From contig NZ_BSNI01000002.1 in the NCBI RefSeq assembly GCF_030159895.1, forward strand, positions 1,266,306 through 1,330,305: a stretch of DNA of 64,000 nt. The letters run 5' to 3'. Positions 43,011 through 51,480 of the stretch are shown in pieces. The position numbers were made by a program, and so were the translations under genes. Source of the stretch: Maritalea porphyrae (lineage in GTDB: Bacteria; Pseudomonadota; Alphaproteobacteria; Rhizobiales; Devosiaceae). The notes beneath the pieces were generated by a model. That model saw only the letters and a list, made by a program, of their open reading frames with translations, did no database searches and was not told the DNA's origin. Position 1 is the stretch's first letter. Every line of letters begins with the position of its first letter.

Positions 43011-43493
43011 TTAAAGAAGAACTGCGCCGTCTTCGTCATCATCAAGATGGATGATTTCGTCATTGGCGGGCATCTTTTTGGGTTTTTCGTGTTTGGTAAT
43101 CGCTTTGGCAATGGCTTTGCCAAGGTCCGCGCTGTTTACGGGTTTCACCACGACTTCATCGGCCCCAAGTGCCAATGCACGTTCCAAATTGTCACTGCTT
43201 GCATAGGCAGTCATCACCACAACCGCAATGTTGCCGTTGCGGCCAAAGCGCTGATCACGCAACACCCCGAGAAGCCCCGCGCCAGATACATCAGGCATAT
43301 ACCAATCGGTAAGCAGGACATCGAAGTCATTTTCCATCAACCGCAACACCGCTTCAGCGCCAGTGGCAACACTGTTTGTTGAACCAATGCCCAGCTTTTT
43401 GAGTTGTGCAGCAGCCAACGCGCATGCATATTGATTGTCATCGACAATCAAAACACTCATTTCACTTGGGGACTTTTGCACTTTTTGGGTCAC
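43011..43493 (-). CDS. Single-domain response regulator
   Basis: 160 residues. A CheY-like receiver begins SVLIVDDNQYACALAAAQL; the acidic pair is DD, the phospho-accepting Asp is in VLLTDWYMPDVSG (about residue 62), the Thr is in VVVMTAYA and the Lys is in EVVVKPVNSADL. A basic, then acidic C-terminal tail follows (ITKHEKPKKMPANDEIIHLDDDEDGAVLL), with no output domain. The start is taken as the GTG at 43493; the ATG at 43460 would remove 11 residues. No kinase gene is adjacent. The PAS pseudokinase lies 3 kb away on the same strand, so a link is only speculative. Confidence 0.83.
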   Translation of the reverse strand: MTQKVQKSPSEMSVLIVDDNQYACALAAAQLKKLGIGSTNSVATGAEAVLRLMENDFDVLLTDWYMPDVSGAGLLGVLRDQRFGRNGNIAVVVMTAYASSDNLERALALGADEVVVKPVNSADLGKAIAKAITKHEKPKKMPANDEIIHLDDDEDGAVLL

Positions 43494-43578
43494 ACGACTT
43501 CTGACTTAACACAACAGTTAATGAATTGGTGTTGGAACTTAGTCAAATTCTCAAAGATTGCAACACATAAATATAACA

Positions 43579-44199
43579 ATGAACGAATATATCGGCCGTT
43601 GTTTCTGGTCAGGCAACGATGAAATCTACACGAACTATCACGACACCGAGTGGGGATACCCTGTCGACGATGACGTGCGCTTGTTCGAAAAAGTGTGTCT
43701 TGAGGGGTTTCAGTCAGGTCTTTCGTGGCTGACGATACTGAAAAAACGCGAGAACTTCCGAAAAGCATTTGATGGCTTTAACTATCACAAAGTTGCCCAA
43801 TATGGGCCAGATGATGTGGATCGCTTATTAGGCGATGCGGGCATTGTGCGGCATCGTGGTAAAATCGAAGCCACTATTAATAATGCGGCGCGGGCAATCG
43901 AACTTGAAAAAGAGTTTGGCACACTTGCCGCCTATTTTTGGCAGTTCGAGCCTGATGCGACTGAGCGTCCTGATGAAATGTCAGAGGCGGAAGTGCGCAA
44001 GCTTGCGCAAACGGACAAGTCCAAAGAGCTCGCAAAAGACCTGAAAAAGCGTGGTTGGAAATTTTTTGGCCCAACGACCGCCTATGCATTTATGCAGGCA
44101 ATGGGGTTGGTCAACGACCATACGGATGATTGTTTTTGCCGGGAGAAAGCGCTTGCCGCACGCGCCAATTTCACGCCGCCAAAGCCAAAAAGCGCTTAG
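43579..44199 (+). CDS. tag: DNA-3-methyladenine glycosylase I
   Basis: 206 residues, Tag family base-excision repair enzyme that removes 3-methyladenine. N-terminal GRCFWSGNDEIYTNYHDTEWG holds the first zinc Cys and His; FEKVCLEGFQSGLSWLTILKKRENFRKAF is the conserved core; and MGLVNDHTDDCFC holds the second zinc His and Cys. The ATG at 43579 was chosen; the upstream in-frame TTG has no ribosome site. It is divergent from the response regulator. Confidence 0.92.
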   Translation: MNEYIGRCFWSGNDEIYTNYHDTEWGYPVDDDVRLFEKVCLEGFQSGLSWLTILKKRENFRKAFDGFNYHKVAQYGPDDVDRLLGDAGIVRHRGKIEATINNAARAIELEKEFGTLAAYFWQFEPDATERPDEMSEAEVRKLAQTDKSKELAKDLKKRGWKFFGPTTAYAFMQAMGLVNDHTDDCFCREKALAARANFTPPKPKSA

Positions 44200-44321
44200 A
44201 CGATAAGCCTAGGCTTAATCGACATTTTCCCCAAATACTTGTGTCGGGTAACATGATCGGCTAACAACCCACTCGACGCGCGCGCGTGACGCGTATTTTT
44301 CAGTACATTTCAGAGGCGATT

Positions 44322-45806
44322 ATGGCCAAGAAAACCAAACGATTAGCACCAACTTTGCCCCGAGGCTTTGTCGACCGTGATGCGGTTGAAATTGCAAGCT
44401 TGGAGCAAATGTTTCATCGCATTCGTTCGGTTTATGAGCGCTATGGCTTTGACCCGGTGGAAACACCCTTGTTTGAGTATACTGAGAGCTTGGGTAAATT
44501 TCTGCCAGATACAGACCGACCAAACGCTGGCGTGTTCTCGTTGCAAGATGATGATGAAAAGTGGCTAAGCCTGCGTTATGATTTGACCGCGCCGCTGGCC
44601 CGTTATTTCGCGCAAAACTATGATGCGCTGCCAAAACCATACCGCTCATATCGTCAAGGCTATGTTTTCCGCAATGAAAAGCCAGGGCCAGGTCGTTTCC
44701 GCCAGTTTATGCAGTTTGATGCCGATAGCGTCGGCGCACCTGACCCAGCGGCAGATGCTGAAATGTGCATGATGATGGCTGATGTGATGGACGAATTGGG
44801 CCTTGGCGGTAAATTCATCATCCGTGTCAATAACCGCAAGGTGCTCGACGGTGTGCTTGCCGCCGCTGGTTTGGCCGATCAACCAGAAACGTCACTTACC
44901 GTATTGCGGGCCATCGACAAAATGGATCGCTTGGGCGAGGACGGTGTGAAGCTTTTGCTCGGCGCTGGCCGCAAAGACGAAAGCGGCGATTTCACTGAGG
45001 GCGCTGGACTTGATGAGGCGCAAATCGCGCGCATTTTGGCATATGTTACCGCTGATGCAGATGCGGACAAAATGTTCGACGTGCTTGCGGCCCAAGTTGA
45101 GGACAGTGAGGCTGGCGCACAAGGCGTTGCTGAACTTAAAGAAATGCAGGCTCTGTTTGACGCCGCGGGTTATGCGCGCGACAAAATCAAAATCGACCCA
45201 TCCGTGGTGCGTGGCCTTGAATATTACACGGGTCCAGTGTTCGAAGCAGAATTGACTTTCCCTGTGACCAATGAGAAGGGCCAAACGGTGGTGTTTGGAT
45301 CTGTCGGTGGTGGTGGGCGTTATGACGGGCTTGTTTCGCGCTTCCGCCCTGAACCGGTTCCAGCTACAGGTTTCTCCATCGGCGTTAGCCGTTTGGCACA
45401 CGCATTGCAATTGGTCGGCGAATTGGATGTTACTGAAAAACAGGGCCCGGTCGTTGTTTTGATTATGGATAAAGATCAAATCGCATCTTATCAGGCGATG
45501 GTTGCAGAACTTCGCCAAGCTGGCGTGCGTGCTGAACTCTATCTCGGTGCATCGAAAAACATGGCCAAGCAGATGAAATATGCCGACAAGCGCAACGCGC
45601 CTGCGGTTATTATTGAAGGCAGCCAAGAGCGTGAAGCTGGTGAAGTGCAGGTGAAAGACTTGGTGGCGGGCAAAATCGCTTCTGAAACGATCACCAGCAA
45701 TGAAGAATGGCGCGCAGCGCGTCCGGCACAGGTCAGCGTTAAGCGTGGCGATTTGGTCGCGCATATCAAGTCACTGCTTGAGACCGATAGCGCAGACGGG
45801 GAGTAA
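44322..45806 (+). CDS. hisS: Histidyl-tRNA synthetase
   Basis: 494 residues, class II synthetase. Motif 1 region with [39 protein letters not shown], motif 2 [30 protein letters not shown], the histidine-A region [16 protein letters not shown], and motif 3 [13 protein letters not shown]. The AGAGG ribosome site precedes the ATG at 44322. It heads hisS-hisZ-hisG; a tRNA-His lacking G-1 lies 4 kb upstream, matching the known alphaproteobacterial change in HisRS identity rules. Confidence 0.93.
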   Translation: MAKKTKRLAPTLPRGFVDRDAVEIASLEQMFHRIRSVYERYGFDPVETPLFEYTESLGKFLPDTDRPNAGVFSLQDDDEKWLSLRYDLTAPLARYFAQNYDALPKPYRSYRQGYVFRNEKPGPGRFRQFMQFDADSVGAPDPAADAEMCMMMADVMDELGLGGKFIIRVNNRKVLDGVLAAAGLADQPETSLTVLRAIDKMDRLGEDGVKLLLGAGRKDESGDFTEGAGLDEAQIARILAYVTADADADKMFDVLAAQVEDSEAGAQGVAELKEMQALFDAAGYARDKIKIDPSVVRGLEYYTGPVFEAELTFPVTNEKGQTVVFGSVGGGGRYDGLVSRFRPEPVPATGFSIGVSRLAHALQLVGELDVTEKQGPVVVLIMDKDQIASYQAMVAELRQAGVRAELYLGASKNMAKQMKYADKRNAPAVIIEGSQEREAGEVQVKDLVAGKIASETITSNEEWRAARPAQVSVKRGDLVAHIKSLLETDSADGE

Positions 45807-45811
45807 GCCCC

Positions 45812-46912
45812 ATGGCGAAAACTGAAATAGACTTTGATGCTGCGCGCGCTGAACTGAGCAGTCGCATCGCAGCGGTTGCGGAACTGGTTTCACCAGATAT
45901 TTTGCAACCCGCAGATTTGTTTTTCGATCTTGCAGGCGAGGATATCGGTCGTCGCTTGATGCTGACAAGCGGTCCAGATGGCACAGCCTATTGTTTGCGA
46001 CCAGACTTCACCTTGCCAATTGCGGCACAATATTTGGCCAGCGGCGAGGTCGGGCAAACCAAAAGCTTTGGCTATTTGGGACCTGTTTTCCGGCAACGTG
46101 ACTATGGACCGTTTGAATTTGATCAGGCTGGTTTGGAATTTCTTGCACCGATAAACAGCGACAAGACCTTTACCGAGACTATGCACTTCGCAATTGAAGC
46201 GTGCGCGCTTTATGGCGAAACCATGCCGCGCTTGCACCTTGGTGCGGTTGATCTGTTTGAGACATTGCTGGCTAAGATTGATCTGCCAGATGTTTGGCGC
46301 CCACGTGTGCGCGACCGGTTTGGTCATGATGCAGCCATGGGCCGATTGCTCGACCGCTTGGCGGTTCCGGACCAGTTTGACGGCGCAGACGACTTGCCGC
46401 AAAGCGATGACGAACTGACGAAAATGGTCGCCGCTGACATGGAAGCGGCTGGCCTATCGCCATATTCGGGGCGGCAGGCTGAAGAAATCGTGGCGCGTTA
46501 CCGCGAAAAACAAATGCTGGCGAAAGCGGCAGTGCCCGCCAAAACAGTACGTATCTTGCGCGAGTTTTTGTCGATCGCCGGCCCAGCCCACGAACAGGCA
46601 TTCCGTGTGGCAGCCTTGGCGAAAAAGGTCGGCATTGATCTTGAAGAACCACTTGAAAAGCTGATGGGTCGATTGACAGAACTCAAAGCGGCAGCGCCAA
46701 AAATCGAAGTCGAATTTGACGCCGGATTTAGTCCGCGCCTCGACTATTACACTGGCCACGTGTTTGAACTTACCGCCAATAAAACTGGTGAGGTTTTGGC
46801 TTCTGGCGGTCAATATGATCGCTTGTTGGAGCGTATGGGTGCTTCAGACCGCGTCTCGGCGGTGGGCTGTGCGATATGGTTGGATCGGCTTGAGCAGGGG
46901 GCAATGCGATGA
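45812..46912 (+). CDS. hisZ: ATP phosphoribosyltransferase regulatory subunit HisZ
   Basis: 366 residues, a catalytically inactive HisRS paralogue. Class II core features remain (AYCLRPDFTLPIAAQYLASG, FGYLGPVFRQRDYGPFEFDQAGLEFL, FSPRLDYYTGHVFELTA) but tRNA-handling parts are reduced. It pairs with the short HisG encoded by the next gene, with which it overlaps by four bases, to make the first enzyme of histidine synthesis allosteric. Confidence 0.92.
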   Translation: MAKTEIDFDAARAELSSRIAAVAELVSPDILQPADLFFDLAGEDIGRRLMLTSGPDGTAYCLRPDFTLPIAAQYLASGEVGQTKSFGYLGPVFRQRDYGPFEFDQAGLEFLAPINSDKTFTETMHFAIEACALYGETMPRLHLGAVDLFETLLAKIDLPDVWRPRVRDRFGHDAAMGRLLDRLAVPDQFDGADDLPQSDDELTKMVAADMEAAGLSPYSGRQAEEIVARYREKQMLAKAAVPAKTVRILREFLSIAGPAHEQAFRVAALAKKVGIDLEEPLEKLMGRLTELKAAAPKIEVEFDAGFSPRLDYYTGHVFELTANKTGEVLASGGQYDRLLERMGASDRVSAVGCAIWLDRLEQGAMR

Positions 46913-47640
46913 GTTCTTTATTATTGGCCGTGCCTTCCAAAGGACGGTTGGAGCAAGACACGCGTGACGCCTTTGAAAAGGCCGGACTTAAGATTGATCG
47001 GCCAGGTGGCGCACGCTCTTATTTGGGGACAATCGAAGCGCTACCAGAGGTAACGGTTCGGTTTTTGTCAGCAAGCGAGATTGCGCGCGAATTGATCAGC
47101 GGTAAGATCGATCTTGGCGTAACGGGTGAAGATCTGATCCACGAAGCGGCAGAAACGGGCATCAACCAAGTGGTCATCGCAAAGCCGCTCAACTTCGGTC
47201 AAGCCGACGTGGTGGTTGCATTGCCAAATTCTTGGATTGACGTGACTGCAATGCGCGATTTGGCCGACGTGGCATCTGACTTCCGTCACCGCCATGGCCA
47301 ATGGCTGCGGGTTGCCACAAAATATGTGAACCTTACGCGCCGCTATTTCTCGACCCACGGCATTGCAGAATATCGCATTGTGGAAAGTTTGGGTGCCACA
47401 GAAGCGGCGCCAGCGTCTGGTGCCGCCGAGTTGATCGTGGATATTACCTCATCTGGCTCCACCCTGCGCGCAAACGAGCTGAAAGTGCCAGAGGATGGCG
47501 TTATATTAAAATCAGAGGCCAACTTGGTCGCGTCAAAAACCGCAAACTGGTCAGAAGACAAGAAGGCGCAACTTCAAGCGCTACTTGATCACTTCCGCTC
47601 GGGTTTGGGTGATGCGACTGTGTCTGAACTCACAGCATAG
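46909..47640 (+). CDS. hisG: ATP phosphoribosyltransferase, short form
   Basis: 243 residues. The short form lacks the C-terminal regulatory domain and depends on HisZ. Visible features: LAVPSKGRLEQDTRDAFEKAGL at the N-terminus, KIDLGVTGEDLIHEA and the PRPP loop IVDITSSGSTLRANELK. It catalyses the committed step of histidine biosynthesis. It ends the operon; a hairpin follows directly. Confidence 0.94.
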   Translation: MSSLLLAVPSKGRLEQDTRDAFEKAGLKIDRPGGARSYLGTIEALPEVTVRFLSASEIARELISGKIDLGVTGEDLIHEAAETGINQVVIAKPLNFGQADVVVALPNSWIDVTAMRDLADVASDFRHRHGQWLRVATKYVNLTRRYFSTHGIAEYRIVESLGATEAAPASGAAELIVDITSSGSTLRANELKVPEDGVILKSEANLVASKTANWSEDKKAQLQALLDHFRSGLGDATVSELTA

Positions 47641-47642
47641 AA

Positions 47643-47680
47643 AAACCGCGCGCCAAACATTTGTCTGGGCGCGGTTTAAG
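47643..47680. terminator. Hairpin terminator between hisG and doxX-like gene
   Basis: AAACCGCGC near 47643 pairs with GCGCGGTTT near 47671, enclosing a 20-base loop. It is flanked by A-rich sequence on one side and TTT on the other, so it can stop transcription from both convergent genes. Confidence 0.7.
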
Positions 47681-47706
47681 TCTTCTGACTTCTCGATATG
47701 GACGAA

Positions 47707-48090
47707 TTAGTCCTTGTCGATTGCCATGCCGCCTGCGCCATGCACCCACAGCAGCAAGAAGCCGCCAGCAAGACCCAAGTTTTTCATGAACATGACCATA
47801 TGTGTTTGATCAGCAAAGTTGCTATGTGCCAGCACTGCGCTCGCAACGCTGAAAACTGCAAGCAACAACGCAACGATGCGGGTTTGATACCCCACCACAA
47901 TTGCAAGTCCGCCCACCACTTCAAACAAGCCGATCAAGTAAACCGATACCCCTGGCATTGGGATGCCAAGCGCACCGAAATACCCAGCCGTTGCTTCGGC
48001 GCCGGTGAGTTTGCCAATGCCTGCCATTATGAAAAGCACAGCAAGAAAAACCCGCGCCACCAATGGCGCAAACTTTTTCAATCCATCCAT
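47707..48090 (-). CDS. DoxX-family membrane protein
   Basis: 127 residues with four membrane helices. Family features: LVARVFLAVLFIMAGIGKLTGAEATAGYFGALGIPMP and GLFEVVGGLAIVVGYQTRIVALLLAVF. The function of such short DoxX proteins is unclear; redox or stress roles have been proposed. A 14-bp palindrome TGTTTAACTAAACA (48106-48119) lies just upstream and may be an operator. Confidence 0.88.
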   Translation of the reverse strand: MDGLKKFAPLVARVFLAVLFIMAGIGKLTGAEATAGYFGALGIPMPGVSVYLIGLFEVVGGLAIVVGYQTRIVALLLAVFSVASAVLAHSNFADQTHMVMFMKNLGLAGGFLLLWVHGAGGMAIDKD

Positions 48091-48105
48091 CTATCTGTTC
48101 CCCAT

Positions 48106-48119
48106 TGTTTAACTAAACA
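48106..48119. promoter_or_regulatory. Palindrome upstream of doxX-like gene
   Basis: TGTTTAACTAAACA, six-base arms around AC, 16 bases before the doxX-like ATG. A related inverted pair GTAAAC/GTTTAC lies near 48159-48181. The regulator is unknown. Confidence 0.4.
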
Positions 48120-48300
48120 GGGCGGAACATGCACGAAGTTGTCTAATGTATAAATATCGTAAACAAAAACGAGGTGTTTACTGGATTGATGACAATGGCG
48201 ACTGACGGTCGTCTATAATTGGTCCAAACAATTTATTGACCTCTCGGCACGTCAGGCGTAGCTTTCTGCTCAAGTCTCACCAAAAAACAAAGTCTTCATC

Positions 48301-49062
48301 GTGGAACTCGAACTTTTCGCCCTGCTGTTCTTGGCTGGAGCTGGCTTTCTGGCAGCGTTTTTGGATGCCATTGCTGGTGGCGGTGGGCTAATCAGCTTGC
48401 CCGCCTTGTTGTCTGTTGGCGTCCCCCCCATTTCGGCGCTGGCGACCAATAAGATGCAATCTGTTGTCGGCACAACTGTTGCTGCCATCACTTATTGGCG
48501 GCGCGGTTACATCAAGTTCACAGCACTCATTGTTCCAATAATTCTAACACTCTTTGGCAGCATCATTGGCGCGGCTACGGCCAAATCGATGGATACAAAT
48601 GTGTTGAATTTGCTGGTGCCGATTTTGCTGATTGGTGTGTCGGTGTATTTCATGTTTTCGCCAAAATTGAGCGATGAAACGCGTAGCGAAAAACTACAAT
48701 TTGCTGTGTTCGCACCAGTGATGGGTTTCACTGTTGGTTTTTATGACGGCATCTTCGGCCCGGGCACGGGTTCCTTCTTCATCGCTGGTTTTGTTACGCT
48801 TTTTGGCCTTGGGCTAACCAAAGCCGTGGGCAACACCAAGGTGCTTAATGCCACATCTAACCTTGCGGCATTGATGTTCTTCATCCTTGCAGGTGATGTG
48901 GTTTGGATTGCCGGCGGGGTGATGATCATTGGTCAGATCGCAGGTGGTTATTTGGGCGCACGCACCGGCATGCGGTTTGGCGCTAAGCTGATCAAGCCGC
49001 TGATCGTGATTATTTCGATGACCATGGCTGTTCGACTTCTTTGGCCAATTATCTTTCCATAA
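48301..49062 (+). CDS. TauE/SafE-family transporter
   Basis: 253 residues, eight-helix membrane protein of the sulfite exporter TauE/SafE family. Typical segments are DAIAGGGGLISLPALLSVGVPPISALATNKMQSVVGT and GFYDGIFGPGTGSFFIAGFV. These carry small anions or sulfonates across the inner membrane. It appears to start with GTG at 48301; no better start is in frame. It stands alone. Confidence 0.88.
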   Translation: MELELFALLFLAGAGFLAAFLDAIAGGGGLISLPALLSVGVPPISALATNKMQSVVGTTVAAITYWRRGYIKFTALIVPIILTLFGSIIGAATAKSMDTNVLNLLVPILLIGVSVYFMFSPKLSDETRSEKLQFAVFAPVMGFTVGFYDGIFGPGTGSFFIAGFVTLFGLGLTKAVGNTKVLNATSNLAALMFFILAGDVVWIAGGVMIIGQIAGGYLGARTGMRFGAKLIKPLIVIISMTMAVRLLWPIIFP

Positions 49063-49181
49063 TCCCGCCATAGCGCTTATGGTTAATGCTGTCTTAAACA
49101 AGTTCTCCAATACTCACGAATGAAGAATACCGGCTGATTCTCGTAAGGGGCCAAATCAGCCACTGCATTTGGGAGTGTGGT

Positions 49182-50891
49182 ATGCACAACGATCAGGACC
49201 AAACGTCCGTCAACGAACGCCGTGACATAATGGAACTAGATGAAGCGGGTTGTGATCGAATTCGCGCGGCAAAATCATCCTTGATGGCGCACATGCCGCA
49301 GGCGCTCGATCGCTTTTATGACAAACTGGGCGGACTTGACGAACTGAGTTCTTTATTCGCCTCCGAAGCCAGTCGCAGCCATGCCAGAGCAAAACAAACC
49401 GAGCATTGGGAACGCATTGCAAACGGCGATATTGATCCAGATTTCTTGCGCGCGAGCCGGAAAATTGGTGATGTGCACGCCAAAGTTGGTCTGGAGCCAA
49501 AGCACTACGTATCCGGTTATGCGCTGATTGCTGAAACGCTGATTGAAGGCGTCATCACCGATCATTTAGCGGCATCTGGTGGCAAGAAGGGCTTGTTTGG
49601 TCGCGGTGGATCAAATGTTGATGGTGAAGAGCTTGGCAAAACCGTATCAGCAATCATCAAAGCATTGTTGATGGACATTGAGTTTTCAATCAGCTCCTAC
49701 ATTCATCAGCGTCGGCTCGAGACTGAAAACGTCAATGCCGAAATTCAGCGTGTGGTCAAAGCAGCGCAATCCGGTGATTTCACGCAACGTGCTGAAGCCG
49801 TAGTCAACAATGAGTATTTGATGGAGCTTGTTGAAAGCACCAACAACTTGATGCATTCCGTGGATGATGGTTTGTCGCGTGCAGACGATGTGCTCAGTGC
49901 ATTGGCAGAAGCTGATTTGACAAAGCGCATGGAAGGCAACTTCCAAGGCTCATTCTCGCAATTGCAAACAAACATCAATTCTGTTGCTGACCAGCTTTCA
50001 AAGCTGATTTCGCAAATCCAAGACACTTCTGGATCTCTCAAAACTGCGACACAAGAAATCTTAAGCGGCGCAAACGATTTGAGCGAACGCAGTACGCGCC
50101 AAGCCTCTGCAATTGGCGAAACGTCAGCGACCATTAAAAGCCTTTCTGAAACCGTTGGCGAGAACACCAAAGAAGCCAACAAGGCGATGCAGCACGCGGA
50201 TGATGTGCGCAAAACCGCCGAGCAAGGTGGCGAAGTGATGTCGAATGCCAGCTCTGCGATGGAGCGGATCACGACGTCGTCGGAGAAGATTTCAAACATC
50301 ATCGGCATGATCGACGATATTGCGTTCCAAACCAATTTGCTTGCTTTGAACGCTTCTGTGGAAGCAGCGCGCGCTGGCGAGGCAGGTAAAGGATTTGCCG
50401 TTGTGGCGGTTGAGGTGCGACGCTTAGCGCAATCTGCCGCACAAGCATCGTCTGAAGTGAAGGCATTGATTGAGCAATCTGCAACTGAGGTGGGTGAGGG
50501 AACACGACTTGTTTCTGAAGCTGCTGAAAAGCTTCAAAAAATGGTCGAAGCCGCACGCAAGAACAACGAGCTGATGGCGTCAATCGCGAAGAATTCAAGC
50601 ACACAGACCTCGGCAATTGATGAAATCAAATCGGCAGTTTCGGAAATCGATGAGATGACACAACATAATGTGGCGCTGGTCGAAGAAACCAACGCCGCAA
50701 TTGAACAAACCGAACAACGCTCTACCGAACTTGATGAAATTGTTGAAGTATTCAAGATCGATGGTAATCGCGTATCATATGCGCAGCCGGTAAAGGTTGA
50801 AACCGCGCCGCAAGCCGCGAAAGATGACCTAAAGGCGGCATATGGCGTTTCGGGCAACACCGCGATCAAGGAAGAATGGTCAGAGTTTTAG
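49182..50891 (+). CDS. Globin-coupled methyl-accepting chemotaxis protein
   Basis: 569 residues, soluble. Protoglobin sensor domain at about 15-165, with the proximal haem His in [28 protein letters not shown]-like linker lies at about 185-280, then the MCP signalling domain with the hairpin tip [31 protein letters not shown]. There is no membrane helix. It resembles HemAT and is expected to sense oxygen or another haem ligand and signal to CheA-CheW. No che genes are nearby. A hairpin terminator follows. Confidence 0.9.
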   Translation: MHNDQDQTSVNERRDIMELDEAGCDRIRAAKSSLMAHMPQALDRFYDKLGGLDELSSLFASEASRSHARAKQTEHWERIANGDIDPDFLRASRKIGDVHAKVGLEPKHYVSGYALIAETLIEGVITDHLAASGGKKGLFGRGGSNVDGEELGKTVSAIIKALLMDIEFSISSYIHQRRLETENVNAEIQRVVKAAQSGDFTQRAEAVVNNEYLMELVESTNNLMHSVDDGLSRADDVLSALAEADLTKRMEGNFQGSFSQLQTNINSVADQLSKLISQIQDTSGSLKTATQEILSGANDLSERSTRQASAIGETSATIKSLSETVGENTKEANKAMQHADDVRKTAEQGGEVMSNASSAMERITTSSEKISNIIGMIDDIAFQTNLLALNASVEAARAGEAGKGFAVVAVEVRRLAQSAAQASSEVKALIEQSATEVGEGTRLVSEAAEKLQKMVEAARKNNELMASIAKNSSTQTSAIDEIKSAVSEIDEMTQHNVALVEETNAAIEQTEQRSTELDEIVEVFKIDGNRVSYAQPVKVETAPQAAKDDLKAAYGVSGNTAIKEEWSEF

Positions 50892-50916
50892 CCTAATCCA
50901 GCAATTGTGAATTAAG

Positions 50917-50945
50917 GGCGGCCCATTGTTGGTCGCCTTTTTTGC
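50917..50945 (+). terminator. Terminator after the globin-coupled MCP
   Basis: GGCGGCC, loop CATTGTT, GGTCGCC (one internal mismatch in the stem), followed by TTTTTTGC. Confidence 0.7.
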
Positions 50946-51054
50946 GTCAAGGCGTTGTAATCTCAGTGTAGGCCTCCACATTTACCCTCAACCAACATTG
51001 CCCTGATGCAATGAAAAACTAGCAGCAACAAAGCTGTACTTGGGGGGGAACATA

Positions 51055-51435
51055 ATGACGGGCAAGATAGATCTGATCAAACGCGTGGCGATCATAGCAA
51101 TCGCTGGATTTTTGATATTGCTGCATGCGGTGGGCTTGTTCGACACGTTGTCGAAAGGTGCGATGCCCGATTATTCCGCTTTCGAAAACTTGCAGTCGAT
51201 ATTGTCCGTTTTCATAATCCTAAGCCTTGCGCTTGTTATCTTTGGGAAACGCATCGGCCTTATCGGCATGTGGGTAAGCATCACAACACTAATCCTCACG
51301 CAATATTGGGCACATTTCGGTTTCGTCGATGCTGACTTTACGCAGGGCCGTTCGGTGTTTTCCTATTTGCGTGGCTTCATGATCCCAACTGCTATCACCG
51401 TGCTTTGCTATTTGCCGTTCAAGACCAAGACTTGA
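51055..51435 (+). CDS. Small membrane protein of unknown function
   Basis: 126 residues with four hydrophobic segments (about 9-28, 46-62, 67-87 and 103-121) and short charged loops. The ATG at 51055 is preceded by a strong GGGGGGGAA site. I do not recognise the family. It is convergent with the large FtsX-like permease and monocistronic. Confidence 0.6.
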   Translation: MTGKIDLIKRVAIIAIAGFLILLHAVGLFDTLSKGAMPDYSAFENLQSILSVFIILSLALVIFGKRIGLIGMWVSITTLILTQYWAHFGFVDADFTQGRSVFSYLRGFMIPTAITVLCYLPFKTKT

Positions 51436-51480
51436 TAATGCATGGCGGGAAACGCATGATTTCCAATCATGCGCTTGCGC